Of a stretch of 64,000 nt of DNA, positions 53,269 to 61,350 are shown piece after piece. This DNA comes from Clostridia bacterium (GTDB lineage: Bacteria; Bacillota; Clostridia; Lachnospirales; Lachnospiraceae), in the NCBI GenBank assembly GCA_910574835.1, contig CAJTDE010000014.1:50622-114621 (forward strand), read 5' to 3'. The notes under the pieces are model-generated. The model did not search any database, was not told where the DNA came from, and saw nothing but the letters and a program-made list of their open reading frames with translations. Positions within the stretch are counted from its first letter, which is position 1; every line of letters begins with the position of its first letter. The position numbers and the translations under genes are program-made.

Positions 53269-53744
53269 CGCTCACGCTCCTGGTTCTTCTCCCGCACCTT
53301 GGAGGGGATGGACTTGGCAAGCTCTTTCAGGTGCGCCAGGGCTTTCAGGACGCTGGGCCGCTTCTCTTTCTGGGACAGCTTCACGGAATACTCCTTGAAG
53401 GCGGCGGTCAGCACATCGGCGTCCTTTGCCTTGAAGAACACCATGAAGCGGGGCGGCTCCTGGGAAACATCCTTTCGGATGGCATAGTCCACGCCGTACT
53501 TGTTCAGCACCCGCTCAAAGTCCTTGATGCCGCTCCTGGCGATGTCGATCTGCTGCGCCCCCTGGTCCTTGCGGATCAGCTTCTCCACGGTCATCTTACC
53601 GTGGTCGCCCTCCGCCGCCCTGCCGGCCTTCACCCGCGCCCGGTGCTGGGCGTACTTGCGGAATGCCGCCACCAGCGTCCGCCCGGTCAGCTTGCTGGTG
53701 CTTATCATCAGGTTCACTGTCCTGTTTTCAACTTCCTCCTGCAA
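53265..53744 (-). CDS. PcfB-family protein (DUF3801)
   Basis: 159 residues; ends in the charged SIPSKVREKNQERER tail. EEVENRTVNLMISTSKLTGRTLVAAFRKY and KMTVEKLIRKDQGAQQIDI match PcfB, an accessory factor of the relaxosome in pCF10-type systems. Adjacent to virD4, as usual. Confidence 0.88.
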   Translation of the reverse strand: MQEEVENRTVNLMISTSKLTGRTLVAAFRKYAQHRARVKAGRAAEGDHGKMTVEKLIRKDQGAQQIDIARSGIKDFERVLNKYGVDYAIRKDVSQEPPRFMVFFKAKDADVLTAAFKEYSVKLSQKEKRPSVLKALAHLKELAKSIPSKVREKNQERER

Positions 53745-53797
53745 ATCTCATTCCCCCTTTCTTCGGAAACGGCGCCGGAGGTATGATGCCGTTGGTT

Positions 53798-54298
53798 TCA
53801 GATGTGGAACGCCGGGAAGTCCTTCCCATCGGCGTAGAGGGTCACGGTATGGTCGGCAAAGTAGACCACGGCGGCGATCACATCCTCCGCAGAGAGGGAA
53901 ACGCCGTCCCCGTCCTCATCGGTCTTGTAGACGATCACGGGGCCGAGCAGATACCGTTCCCTGCCCAGGTTCAGGACGCGCCGCCCGTCAAAGACGATCG
54001 CCAGCCCCGCCACATCCAGGGCGTCGTCCGACACGACCTCCAGGCAGTCGTACTTGCCTTTGCTCTCGATCTCGTCCCAGCACTGGGTCTCCTGCATGAC
54101 CTCCGGGGTCTTGTCCGGGCGCATCACCATCACGATGGAGTCCGCCTCGGCCTCCGTGACGGCGGCCTCCTCCGCCGCGTCGTGCAGATAGTCCTCCAGG
54201 GAGTCCACCAGCTTTTTGTAGCCGGGCCTGTCCGCGCTGTCGGGCAGGGACAGGTTGATGTTCACATCACCGTTGAAGTGAAAGTGGATACTGTTCAT
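53798..54298 (-). CDS. Conserved ICE protein, unknown function
   Basis: 166 residues starting MNSIHFHFNGDVNINLSLPD. Soluble and very acidic, with beta-rich C-terminal half (VVSDDALDVAGLAIVFDGRRVLNLGRERYLLGPVIVYKTDEDG). AAAGGAG precedes the ATG at 54298. No named family recognised with confidence. Confidence 0.65.
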   Translation of the reverse strand: MNSIHFHFNGDVNINLSLPDSADRPGYKKLVDSLEDYLHDAAEEAAVTEAEADSIVMVMRPDKTPEVMQETQCWDEIESKGKYDCLEVVSDDALDVAGLAIVFDGRRVLNLGRERYLLGPVIVYKTDEDGDGVSLSAEDVIAAVVYFADHTVTLYADGKDFPAFHI

Positions 54299-54351
54299 AA
54301 GCGTAAAACTCCTTTTTTTCATAAAAAATGCGCCCCGCAAAAGGGAGCGTG

Positions 54352-55254
54352 TCACCGCTGCTGGTCCCGCTGCCGCCGCCTCTGCCACTGCTCCAGCAGG
54401 CGGAGGATGGTATCGCTCATCTGCCTGGGCGTGTAGGACTTGGGGAAGAACTTCTGGAGGTCGCTGGTCCTGAAAGCGATCTGCCCCAGGTCGTCCTTCT
54501 TCACCTCGTCCATGATGCTGCACATATCGTCCAGGGTGCAGCCGCTCTCCTGGCTCTTTTTCTTCATGCGCTGGGCCTGCGACACAGAGGGTGCGGCCTG
54601 GGCGTAGTCCATCGCCTCCAGGAAGTTCCGCTGTTCCTCCGGCTTCAGGTAGGACAGCTCCACGGCGGGCGTCATGGAGATTTTCTTCTCGTCCACCATA
54701 TCCAGGATTTCGGGGATCAGTTCTGTCAGGCGGATAAAGCGGCGCACAGAGTCCTTGCTCGTACCGGCTTGTTCCGCGATGATGTCCCTGGATTTTTTCC
54801 CGTCCAACTTGTGCGCGTCTTGCTCACAAGTTAGGTCGGTCCGGCTCCCCTGATGCTTCAAAGCCTCCAGCTTCATCTTGTAGGCTTTTGCCCTCTCGCT
54901 GGGCAGGATGTTCTCCCGCTGGAGGTTGGAGTCCACCATCATGATGACGGCGGCGTCATCGTCCAGTTCCCGGACAATGACGGGGATGGTGTCCAGCCCT
55001 GCCAGTTCTGCGGCGTGGTGGCGGCGGTGGCCGGAGATGATCTCATACCCGCCGTCCTGGTCCGGGCGCACGATGAGGGGATTGGCAACGCCCATCTGCC
55101 GGATGCTCTCTACGGTCTCCGTCATAGCATCGTCATCCAGCACCTTGAAGGGATGCCCTTCAAAGGGGTGCAGTTGGGAGAGGGGCATCCGCTGGACGGT
55201 CTCCGTCACGGCCTCAGCCGGTGCCTCCGCCTCTTTTTTCTTTGCTCTTGGCAT
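54352..55254 (-). CDS. ParB/RepB/Spo0J-family partition protein
   Basis: 300 residues. The ParB nuclease-like domain (about 25-115) shows VANPLIVRPDQDGGYEIISGHRRHHAAEL. The KorB-type HTH follows (GKKSRDIIAEQAGTSKDSVRRFIRLTELIPEILDMVD, about 150-190). It has no ParA partner inside element B. It is the first gene read from the right end of B, so it lies immediately behind two terminators. Probable role in maintaining or regulating the excised circle. Confidence 0.9.
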   Translation of the reverse strand: MPRAKKKEAEAPAEAVTETVQRMPLSQLHPFEGHPFKVLDDDAMTETVESIRQMGVANPLIVRPDQDGGYEIISGHRRHHAAELAGLDTIPVIVRELDDDAAVIMMVDSNLQRENILPSERAKAYKMKLEALKHQGSRTDLTCEQDAHKLDGKKSRDIIAEQAGTSKDSVRRFIRLTELIPEILDMVDEKKISMTPAVELSYLKPEEQRNFLEAMDYAQAAPSVSQAQRMKKKSQESGCTLDDMCSIMDEVKKDDLGQIAFRTSDLQKFFPKSYTPRQMSDTILRLLEQWQRRRQRDQQR

Positions 55255-55297
55255 TTGTGTTCACCTCGCTTTCTCAATGTGGGTTTATGGGAAAAAG

Positions 55298-55343
55298 AAA
55301 AAAGGCGTGTACCCCAGCCCCCCAGCGGGGCAGGATACACGCC
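55298..55343 (-). terminator. Right-end terminator 1 of element B
   Basis: A minus-strand stem GGCGTGTA / TACACGCC with a GC-rich inner loop, followed by TTTTTTCTTTTT. Confidence 0.8.
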
Positions 55344-55364
55344 TATGTACCAGTCTGCGGACAC

Positions 55365-55417
55365 AAAAAAAGAGCGGATACCGACCGCCGGATTTCTCCG
55401 ACAGCGATACCCGCTCT
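55365..55417 (-). terminator. Right-end terminator 2 of element B
   Basis: A minus-strand stem AGAGCGG / CCGCTCT with extra inner pairs, followed by TTTTTTT. The 55255-55573 gap holds these two hairpins and the B terminus. Confidence 0.8.
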
Positions 55418-55550
55418 ATGAAGCCTTGTTTTATTGTACCAGTGGGCGTCCTACCCTCCTTGCGCCGCCCTGCGCTTTTGTTATCCTCTGTTTTGGGTCA
55501 AAAAACAGAACTAACATCACAAAGTCCCGTGTTTTCAGGGCTTTCTGAGT

Positions 55551-55578
55551 TTAGTTCTAAAATAACACAATCATCTTT
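55551..55578. other. Right junction of element B
   Basis: The crossover dinucleotide TC is at 55574-55575. The B side reads inward (minus strand) TGATTGTGTTATTTTAG then AACTAAAC. It shares TTGTGT and AACTAAAC with the left terminus. A further AGAACTAA / TTAGTTCT inverted repeat lies at 55507-55514 and 55551-55558 and may be a recombinase-binding arm. Confidence 0.85.
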
Positions 55579-55845
55579 TACTATAATACATGCAATCCGT
55601 CCCTGTGTCATAAGTTCAAATATTTTTTGGATAGAAGGGCGGTCAAAATTTGTACCAGAATATCCATCATCTAAAAATTCATGAATTTCCAATCGACACA
55701 AATCGTCATGGGATTGAATATAATCGTGAATTAGCTTGCGTTGGGCGCTGATACTGGAGCTTTCATCTTTTAGAAGATTCTGTTTTAAATCCAGATCTTC
55801 ATCCGATATCCGCAGATAGCATGCAAGGATGTTTCGACTTGTCAT
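55574..55845 (-). pseudogene. Large serine recombinase of element A, N-terminal fragment (split by element B)
   Basis: Codons 1-91 of A's third recombinase: MTSRNILACYLRISDEDL, predicted nucleophile Ser14, FLDDGYSGTNFDRP, and ACIIVKD at the break. The frame runs on into B for 24 unrelated codons and stops at 55498. Its ATG overlaps the stop of the preceding recombinase by 4 nt, so it was translated as part of the trio. The missing part is at 7590-6255. As it stands it could make a 115-residue catalytic-domain fragment of unknown effect. Confidence 0.9.
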
Positions 55846-57527
55846 TCAAGCACCCCACTTTCCCGAAACTGAATCACAGGTTTCAATTCGTCTTTATACC
55901 TTAGAATTATTTCTATTGTTCTGGAATCGTGAACATAAATTTTTCCCACCAGCTTTTGTATGAGTTCTTTTGTCAGCAACCCAGTTCTGTGAAATTCGAG
56001 TATAGACTGCATATACATATTTTTTGATATCTCTAATAGTTCCAATTCATTAAGGGCAGACTGTAATTCATTCAGTTGATGCTCACAGAGTAATTTTTTT
56101 TCGTTACACTGGTTTTTAAGAACGATATACTCATTCCGGTTCAATAGTCTTTCAGTGTAATCCTGGTGCAATGACTTTTGGTGGTTGAGTATTTCTGTCT
56201 GACATGCAGCCTGCTCCTGTATTTGTATTTTCAGTTCCTCCTTTCGGTTTGAGATTATTTCCCGGCTTTTAATTTCAGCCAGAAATTCTCTTAATTCTAA
56301 GATTAGTTCCACCTGCTTTTGCAGGAAACATCTCAAAGATTCTTCGATTTGTTCTTCTTTGATACTGACAATGGAACAGGCAGTATACGCAAAATCCCGT
56401 TGTGATATTGTAGTATAGCGGTATTTTACGCCATATTTTTCATAAAGGTTGCGGGTTCTGTACATTTTAAGACCGGTAGCTTTACTATAGATAAGTCCGT
56501 CAAAAATATCCTCTGGATTTTCAATTTCCGAATGGCGATATCTGCGGTCTCGGTTTGCTTCCAGCTCTTTTGCACAGATGCGTTGCACTTCAAAAAAGGT
56601 TTCCCGACTGATGATTGCTTCATGTGTATTGTCTGTTATCGTCCAGTCTTCATAAGGAATCGGATGAACCTTCGTGATATTCATGGAGAGATTTTTGCGT
56701 TTTTTCCCCATCGCCAAATCTCCGGTATATGTGCGGTTCTCTAATATTACTTTGATAGTGACTCTTTGCCAGATACTATGCTCAAAACGTTTCGCTTTCA
56801 CGGTGCCGGCCAGGAACTGGTAGCGCATAGGGGCCGGAACAGAACTTTCATTCAGGCGTCTGGCAATTTCTGAATGAGATAAGCAGTCCTGCTTCCACTG
56901 AAAAATCTGTTGGACGATGGGAGCTGTTTCAGGGTTAATGAGCAGATGATGGGGATCCTTTGGATCTTTTAAGTATCCATAAGGTGGAATATTCCCATAA
57001 TATTGTCCATTTTTTCTTTGGAGCTCTTTGGTGGTAAATATTTTACGGGAAATGTCTTTAGCATAGGCCTCATTTACAATTCCTTTAATGATTGTACTTA
57101 ATGCTGGCAAATCATTTGCATCAAAATTATTGGTGTCATAGCGATCTGTAACAGCAATAAAACGAACTCCTAGAGAAGGGAAAACAGTCTCAAGATAATT
57201 TCCGGTCTCAATATAATTTCTGCCGAATCTTGAAAGGTCTTTTACAACGATACAAGTGATCCGCTTTTGTCTTACATCTTCCATAAGGCGGTTCCACTCT
57301 GGTCGTTCAAAGTTTGTCCCAGTTTCTCCGTTGTCAGAATATGTGTCTACTACTTTTAAATCATTTTGTTCTTCTACAAAGCGCAGCAAGAATTCTTTCT
57401 GATTACTTAGTGCCCAGCCATCTTCTGCCTCCTCGTGAGATAGGCGGACATACAGCCCGGTTGGATAAATCAAGGAAGAGGCACTTTGAAAAGCATTTAA
57501 GTTATCAGATCGTTTTTTGTGTGGCAT
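55842..57527 (-). CDS. Large serine recombinase (element A, second of three)
   Basis: 561 residues. TGLYVRLS with predicted nucleophile Ser30; KDLSRFGRNYIETGNYLETVFP; recombinase domain to about 300; a cysteine-poor zinc region and a long coiled coil (about 410-500). The usual paired zinc-ribbon cysteines are reduced (TACSIV), a difference from its relatives. It overlaps the preceding gene by 1 nt (TAATG) and the next by 4 nt. Confidence 0.93.
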   Translation of the reverse strand: MPHKKRSDNLNAFQSASSLIYPTGLYVRLSHEEAEDGWALSNQKEFLLRFVEEQNDLKVVDTYSDNGETGTNFERPEWNRLMEDVRQKRITCIVVKDLSRFGRNYIETGNYLETVFPSLGVRFIAVTDRYDTNNFDANDLPALSTIIKGIVNEAYAKDISRKIFTTKELQRKNGQYYGNIPPYGYLKDPKDPHHLLINPETAPIVQQIFQWKQDCLSHSEIARRLNESSVPAPMRYQFLAGTVKAKRFEHSIWQRVTIKVILENRTYTGDLAMGKKRKNLSMNITKVHPIPYEDWTITDNTHEAIISRETFFEVQRICAKELEANRDRRYRHSEIENPEDIFDGLIYSKATGLKMYRTRNLYEKYGVKYRYTTISQRDFAYTACSIVSIKEEQIEESLRCFLQKQVELILELREFLAEIKSREIISNRKEELKIQIQEQAACQTEILNHQKSLHQDYTERLLNRNEYIVLKNQCNEKKLLCEHQLNELQSALNELELLEISKNMYMQSILEFHRTGLLTKELIQKLVGKIYVHDSRTIEIILRYKDELKPVIQFRESGVLE

Positions 57528-59197
57528 TAACCAACTACCTCCTTTCCGACCAGATTTTTAGAATAATCTGCAAGAGGAGAGTTGTTTGGCAATATGCTCA
57601 AAAATCTTTCAAATTCATCTGAAAAGCGGAAAACAACATGAATACGGTTTTTGGGATAAATGTAAACTTTTCTCACCATGGATACCAGCATCCGGCGGTC
57701 AAGGGAAGGAGACTCCAGATAATCACGAAATTGTTCTACCTGTGTGGAGGCTTCCACAAAAGAGGAAATCAACTCATTTCTCCGTTCTGTTATGGTTTCC
57801 ATTGCGTTGGTAAGCTCTTCTATTTGTTCTCCGTATGCAGCTTTTAAGTCAAGGTATTCATCTTTGTCTAGTAGCCCATCATGATAATCTTCATAGAGGG
57901 AAACTATAAGTCTGCGATACTTTTTCAGTTTCTCTTCCATGTGCATGAGTTCCTGTGACAATTCTTCCGAACCATTTTGTCTGGCAGGAAGATTTTCCAA
58001 AAAGTCAAATACCTGTTGGAGATTAGACAGGTCATCTACATACTGATGAAGAACATCCTTTAAAGACTGTATCAATGTAGCTTCGCTGATTGTGTAGCCT
58101 TTACAGCAGGCTCTGTGGTTTTTAAGATAGCATCCATAATAATGATAAGTTCCTTTTTTCCCAGAGCTTTGTCTTCTCCTGCAGGTTTGTTGGCAGTTCC
58201 CACAATAGATGAGTCCTGATAACGGATAAACAGTATTTCGCCCAGCATGATGATATGTATCTGAATCCAGAATATTCTGAACCAGATTAAAATCATTTCT
58301 GCTGACGATTGCTTCATGGGAGTTTTCTGTCCGGAACCATTCATCTTTCGACCTGTCTACAGGAATCCGGATTTTGTAGTTGGGACGATGAGTTTTTCCT
58401 TGGAGCAAAGTGCCTGTGTATACCTCGTTTTCGAGGATACGTCTTACAGTGGTGCCATACCATTTAGGATTGCAGTATATCTGAAAAGCATTCTTTGTCC
58501 ACAGACCTTGCTCTTGTTTGTAAACCAGCGGTGTTGATACGTTCATTTTATTTAAAAATTCTGCGATTTGCTGGTTACTAAATCCATCTAATTTTTTTGA
58601 AAAAATCAGTTTAACAATACGGGCAGCCGGATCGTCCACAATAAGCAGATGTTTATCTGTTTCTGCACGTTTGTAGCCATAAGGAACAGCCGGACTTACA
58701 AATTCGCCTTTCTTACGCTTTATGTCGAGATGAGAGCGGACTTTTATGGAAATATCACGGCTGTACGCATCATTTATCAGGTTTTTGAAGGGCAGTAAAA
58801 GCTGATCTGCTGATGAGTTGTTGTGGAGACTGTCATAACCATCATTGATTGCAATGAATCGAATCCCTAAAGCTGGAAAGATTCTTTCAATATAACGCCC
58901 AACCTCAATGTAATTGCGGCCGAAACGCGAAAGGTCTTTCACTATGATGCAGTTAATCCGCCCATTGCTAATGTCTTCCATCATCTTCTTAAAACCAGGT
59001 CGATGAAAATTTACCCCAGTATACCCATCATCGGAGTAGTGCTCAAGCAGATACAAATCTGGATGTTCTTTGACGTAATTTTGAATCAGAGCCTTTTGAT
59101 TGTTGATGCTGTCGCTTTCTTCTTTATCACCATCCTCTTTTGAAAGGCGGACATAATCCACCGCCATCCATTTTTTAAAATCGTCATTTATATTCAC
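57527..59197 (-). CDS. Large serine recombinase (element A, first of three)
   Basis: 556 residues from a GTG start at 59197 (AAGGAC 8 nt upstream). MAVDYVRLS gives predicted nucleophile Ser19. KDLSRFGRNYIEVGRYIERIFP, GYDSLHNNSSADQLLLPFKNLINDAYSRDIS, recombinase domain, zinc ribbon (CGNCQQTC ... C) and a coiled coil are present. Closest in layout to the 544-residue recombinase of element B. Confidence 0.93.
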   Translation of the reverse strand: MNINDDFKKWMAVDYVRLSKEDGDKEESDSINNQKALIQNYVKEHPDLYLLEHYSDDGYTGVNFHRPGFKKMMEDISNGRINCIIVKDLSRFGRNYIEVGRYIERIFPALGIRFIAINDGYDSLHNNSSADQLLLPFKNLINDAYSRDISIKVRSHLDIKRKKGEFVSPAVPYGYKRAETDKHLLIVDDPAARIVKLIFSKKLDGFSNQQIAEFLNKMNVSTPLVYKQEQGLWTKNAFQIYCNPKWYGTTVRRILENEVYTGTLLQGKTHRPNYKIRIPVDRSKDEWFRTENSHEAIVSRNDFNLVQNILDSDTYHHAGRNTVYPLSGLIYCGNCQQTCRRRQSSGKKGTYHYYGCYLKNHRACCKGYTISEATLIQSLKDVLHQYVDDLSNLQQVFDFLENLPARQNGSEELSQELMHMEEKLKKYRRLIVSLYEDYHDGLLDKDEYLDLKAAYGEQIEELTNAMETITERRNELISSFVEASTQVEQFRDYLESPSLDRRMLVSMVRKVYIYPKNRIHVVFRFSDEFERFLSILPNNSPLADYSKNLVGKEVVG

Positions 59198-59304
59198 AGT
59201 AATTCGTCCTTTCTGAACAGTCGGAATAATCTGAAAATATAAATGCATAGTTGCTTCACAAGTCAATCATATCGGAAAAAGTGCGTAAAATCAAGACTTT
59301 CAGG

Positions 59305-59547
59305 TTATTCACGATTTATTGGGGAACTGAAATATTCCTGAAGGATATTCTGGAATGATTCCCCTTCTTTGCTGAAGGAAACCTTTATAACGGTATTACC
59401 ACAGCGGAAGCAGTAAGGATTTTTAACTGCCTGGATGAATTCCCGAATCCGCGTGTCCTTGTCTTTCGTAATATCTATTTGGATATCTCTGATATCTGCC
59501 AGTTGGTGAATATCAATAGTTTGTAAATCCTCTTGTTGGATGTCCAT
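59305..59547 (-). CDS. Small conserved protein preceding element A recombinases (DUF6870-like)
   Basis: 80 residues, homologous by eye to the 79-residue protein of element B (12795-13034). DITKDKDTRIREFIQAVKNPYCF and NTVIKVSFSKEGES are the conserved parts. GAGGAGGAAAT precedes the ATG. The same position in both elements argues for a functional link with the recombinases. Confidence 0.72.
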   Translation of the reverse strand: MDIQQEDLQTIDIHQLADIRDIQIDITKDKDTRIREFIQAVKNPYCFRCGNTVIKVSFSKEGESFQNILQEYFSSPINRE

Positions 59548-59942
59548 ATTTCCTCCTCTTGTATATTCTCTATAGTCTATGTTGGGATAAAGTTGTCCTA
59601 TTCTTCATTTACACATACCTTCCATCACCGTTTCCTGCGCCCTCCCCGGCCGCGTTGACTGGCTGCACTGTGTGCGATTTCATCCGGGCCGGGCATACCC
59701 TGTGCAGGAACCCGGCCATCAGAACCCATATACATGATGGCGTATGCTCTTCAGTTTTCAAGGAGCGGAAAACCTCATCCGGATGCCCGGAGAAGGTTAT
59801 ATACAGAAATACCCGTCTGGCAGGAAAATACTTGAAAATATTTTGAAAAAGATAAAAAGTAATAGATATGGTATTATCAAGTTGACATGATACAAGATAT
59901 TGTGCTAAGATAAATCCGTAATTGATTTTTATGCGAGACCTG
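59548..59942. other. Intergenic region between ssb and the recombinase operon
   Basis: No gene is supported: longer open frames here are shadows. The region changes from AT-rich (59548-59610) to GC-richer (59620-59730) and back to AT-rich. It presumably contains the recombinase-operon promoter near 59560-59600 and the ssb terminator; I could not define either with confidence. Confidence 0.4.
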
Positions 59943-60320
59943 TTATGGGGAACGGGGAGGGGCAGGACATACCCGATATGTCTGCCGGCTTTTCGTAAAC
60001 CGCAGGTTCCGGTGAATGTAATTCCATTCATATACCGTGATCTTGGGTATGGTTCCTTTGTGACCGTCTGATTTCCGGGTGTATTCCACCAGGTCCAGAT
60101 CTCCGGTAATGAAAAGCAGGCTTCCTTTCTGTACCCCTGCGTTGACGGCACGCTCAACTGCTTTGCCGAACAGGACGCACTGGTAGAAATTGGGATGCTG
60201 GTGCTCCCCATAGCCTTTGTTGACTGCCACGTAGAACTGCACATAGGGGGTTCCGTTCTGGCTGTTCTGTGGTTCAAGGTCTGCTGTAACCCTTCCTGTT
60301 AATGAGATAGCTGTAAACAT
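59943..60320 (-). CDS. ssb: Single-stranded DNA-binding protein
   Basis: 125 residues with the OB-fold pattern: MFTAISLTGRVTADLEPQ, YVQFYVAVNKGYG, NFYQCVLFGKAVERAV, VQKGSLLFITGDLDLVEYTRKSDG. It lacks the acidic DDIPF-type tail of chromosomal SSB, as many element-borne copies do. It ends in a PAPPRSP tail. Ribosome site GGAGAAA before the ATG. Driven by the promoter at 60488-60516 through a candidate attenuator. Confidence 0.88.
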   Translation of the reverse strand: MFTAISLTGRVTADLEPQNSQNGTPYVQFYVAVNKGYGEHQHPNFYQCVLFGKAVERAVNAGVQKGSLLFITGDLDLVEYTRKSDGHKGTIPKITVYEWNYIHRNLRFTKSRQTYRVCPAPPRSP

Positions 60321-60358
60321 GATTCATTTCTCCTTTCTGGATTAAATTTTTTGGTATC

Positions 60359-60410
60359 AAAAAAAGTGCCAAAAGTCTGCCACTTTATCGCATGGCTCTT
60401 CTGACACTTC
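60359..60410 (-). terminator. Candidate attenuator in the ssb leader
   Basis: A minus-strand stem GAAGTGTCAGAAG / CTTTTGGCACTTT (13 bp with G-U pairs, ~22-nt loop) followed by seven T. It sits between the ssb promoter and the gene, so it either attenuates ssb or ends a ~120-nt small RNA. Confidence 0.6.
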
Positions 60411-60487
60411 CTTCAATCTTAAACAACGTGTGCATCTATGCGGTACGCATATCCCGTATGGGAAGCACAAAAATCAATTACAAAGAA

Positions 60488-60516
60488 ATAATAGCACAAT
60501 ATATAGAGTTTGTCAA
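60488..60516 (-). promoter_or_regulatory. Strong promoter of ssb
   Basis: Consensus TTGACA (60516-60511), a 17-nt spacer, TATTAT (60493-60488). Transcript start near 60481, giving a ~160-nt leader. Confidence 0.8.
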
Positions 60517-60598
60517 TTTTTAAAATACAATATATTGATTTTGCAGTAAGGATAATATTGCAAAATATGGTTTGTAGTGTATAATTTTAAAATGATTC

Positions 60599-61345
60599 TT
60601 ACAGTATCTTAGGCTGATGGATCACGATATGTATTTTCTTCCCTTTTATTTTATTCTCATAGGTGTTTCGGAACAACCGGGGATTCTCAATGATCTTTTC
60701 CTTATCATAGATAAAGAAGTAAATATGCTCCGCATTGTAATGCACCATATCCGCTTCAATTTCTTCTGTCAGTTTCTTAAGCTTCATACTGTTTCTGGTG
60801 CATTTTACTTCAATGACATGTTCAGAATCCAGAAAGATATCGGTTCGCACCGTACCATAACCGGTATCCTCACTGACTTCAGCTCTTGCCAGTGGATAGA
60901 GTGGTTGCAGATAAGCATAGAGCAGATGCTGGACATCATACTCATTCTGGATCTTCAGTTCTAACAGCTGTTCTTTCTGGATGCTACCGCGTTTGTGAGG
61001 CGGCCGTTCCAGAAGGCTTTCCAGAAAAAGATAATAGTTATCAAGGACGGTGAGCAGCTGGTCGTCTGCAGGAGAACCGGTCATAATCTCTTCCAGATAT
61101 TCGATAACCCGTTTTGCTGCGGCATCAAGATTGTTCCTGGTTTCTTTATCTGAATACTCATTTACAACATAATATGCCCGCTGCTCCAATTCCATCAGGC
61201 ACTGAGGAGTGGTATCCAGTGTTTTAAGAAAACTTCTTAATCCAGCCAACAAAGAGGAAAATTCCTGGCCGTCTTTTACATTTTTTAGCCGCGCAACGGC
61301 ATCCTGTATACTCATTACAGTTATACTATTTATACCAGTAAACAT
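60599..61345 (-). CDS. PD-(D/E)XK-like nuclease-domain protein paired with an AAA ATPase
   Basis: 248 residues from the ATG at 61345, 6 nt past the ATPase stop (start uncertain; other ATGs at 61369 and 61315). A helical N-half (1-130) precedes a restriction-nuclease-like fold: VRTDIFLDSEHVIEVKC gives Asp169, Glu179 and Lys181, the D-(x9)-ExK signature, with a candidate upstream Glu near 135. Translational coupling to the ATPase indicates that the two act together. DNA cleavage is inferred from the fold signature, not proven. Confidence 0.65.
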   Translation of the reverse strand: MFTGINSITVMSIQDAVARLKNVKDGQEFSSLLAGLRSFLKTLDTTPQCLMELEQRAYYVVNEYSDKETRNNLDAAAKRVIEYLEEIMTGSPADDQLLTVLDNYYLFLESLLERPPHKRGSIQKEQLLELKIQNEYDVQHLLYAYLQPLYPLARAEVSEDTGYGTVRTDIFLDSEHVIEVKCTRNSMKLKKLTEEIEADMVHYNAEHIYFFIYDKEKIIENPRLFRNTYENKIKGKKIHIVIHQPKIL

Positions 61346-61350
61346 AGATA

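Larger units (their letters stand above)
7591..55575. mobile_element. Element B: about 48-kb Tn1549/CTn5-type integrative conjugative element
   Basis: It is bounded by TC at 7591-7592 and 55574-55575. Nearly all genes are on the minus strand. Modules: three serine recombinases, regulation and cargo, relaxase with MobC, a giant ArdC-methylase-helicase, C5 methylase, topoisomerase III, and a full Gram-positive type IV secretion set (VirB4, PrgI, VirB6-like, Maff2 x2, VirD4, PcfB, NlpC/P60). The GC content is visibly far above both flanks, showing a different origin. No classical resistance gene was found. Confidence 0.92.

Noticed and set aside
59609..60277. A 222-codon minus-strand open frame overlapping ssb
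   Set aside because: It is an alternative frame of ssb plus intergenic DNA; the OB-fold protein in the other frame is clearly the real one.
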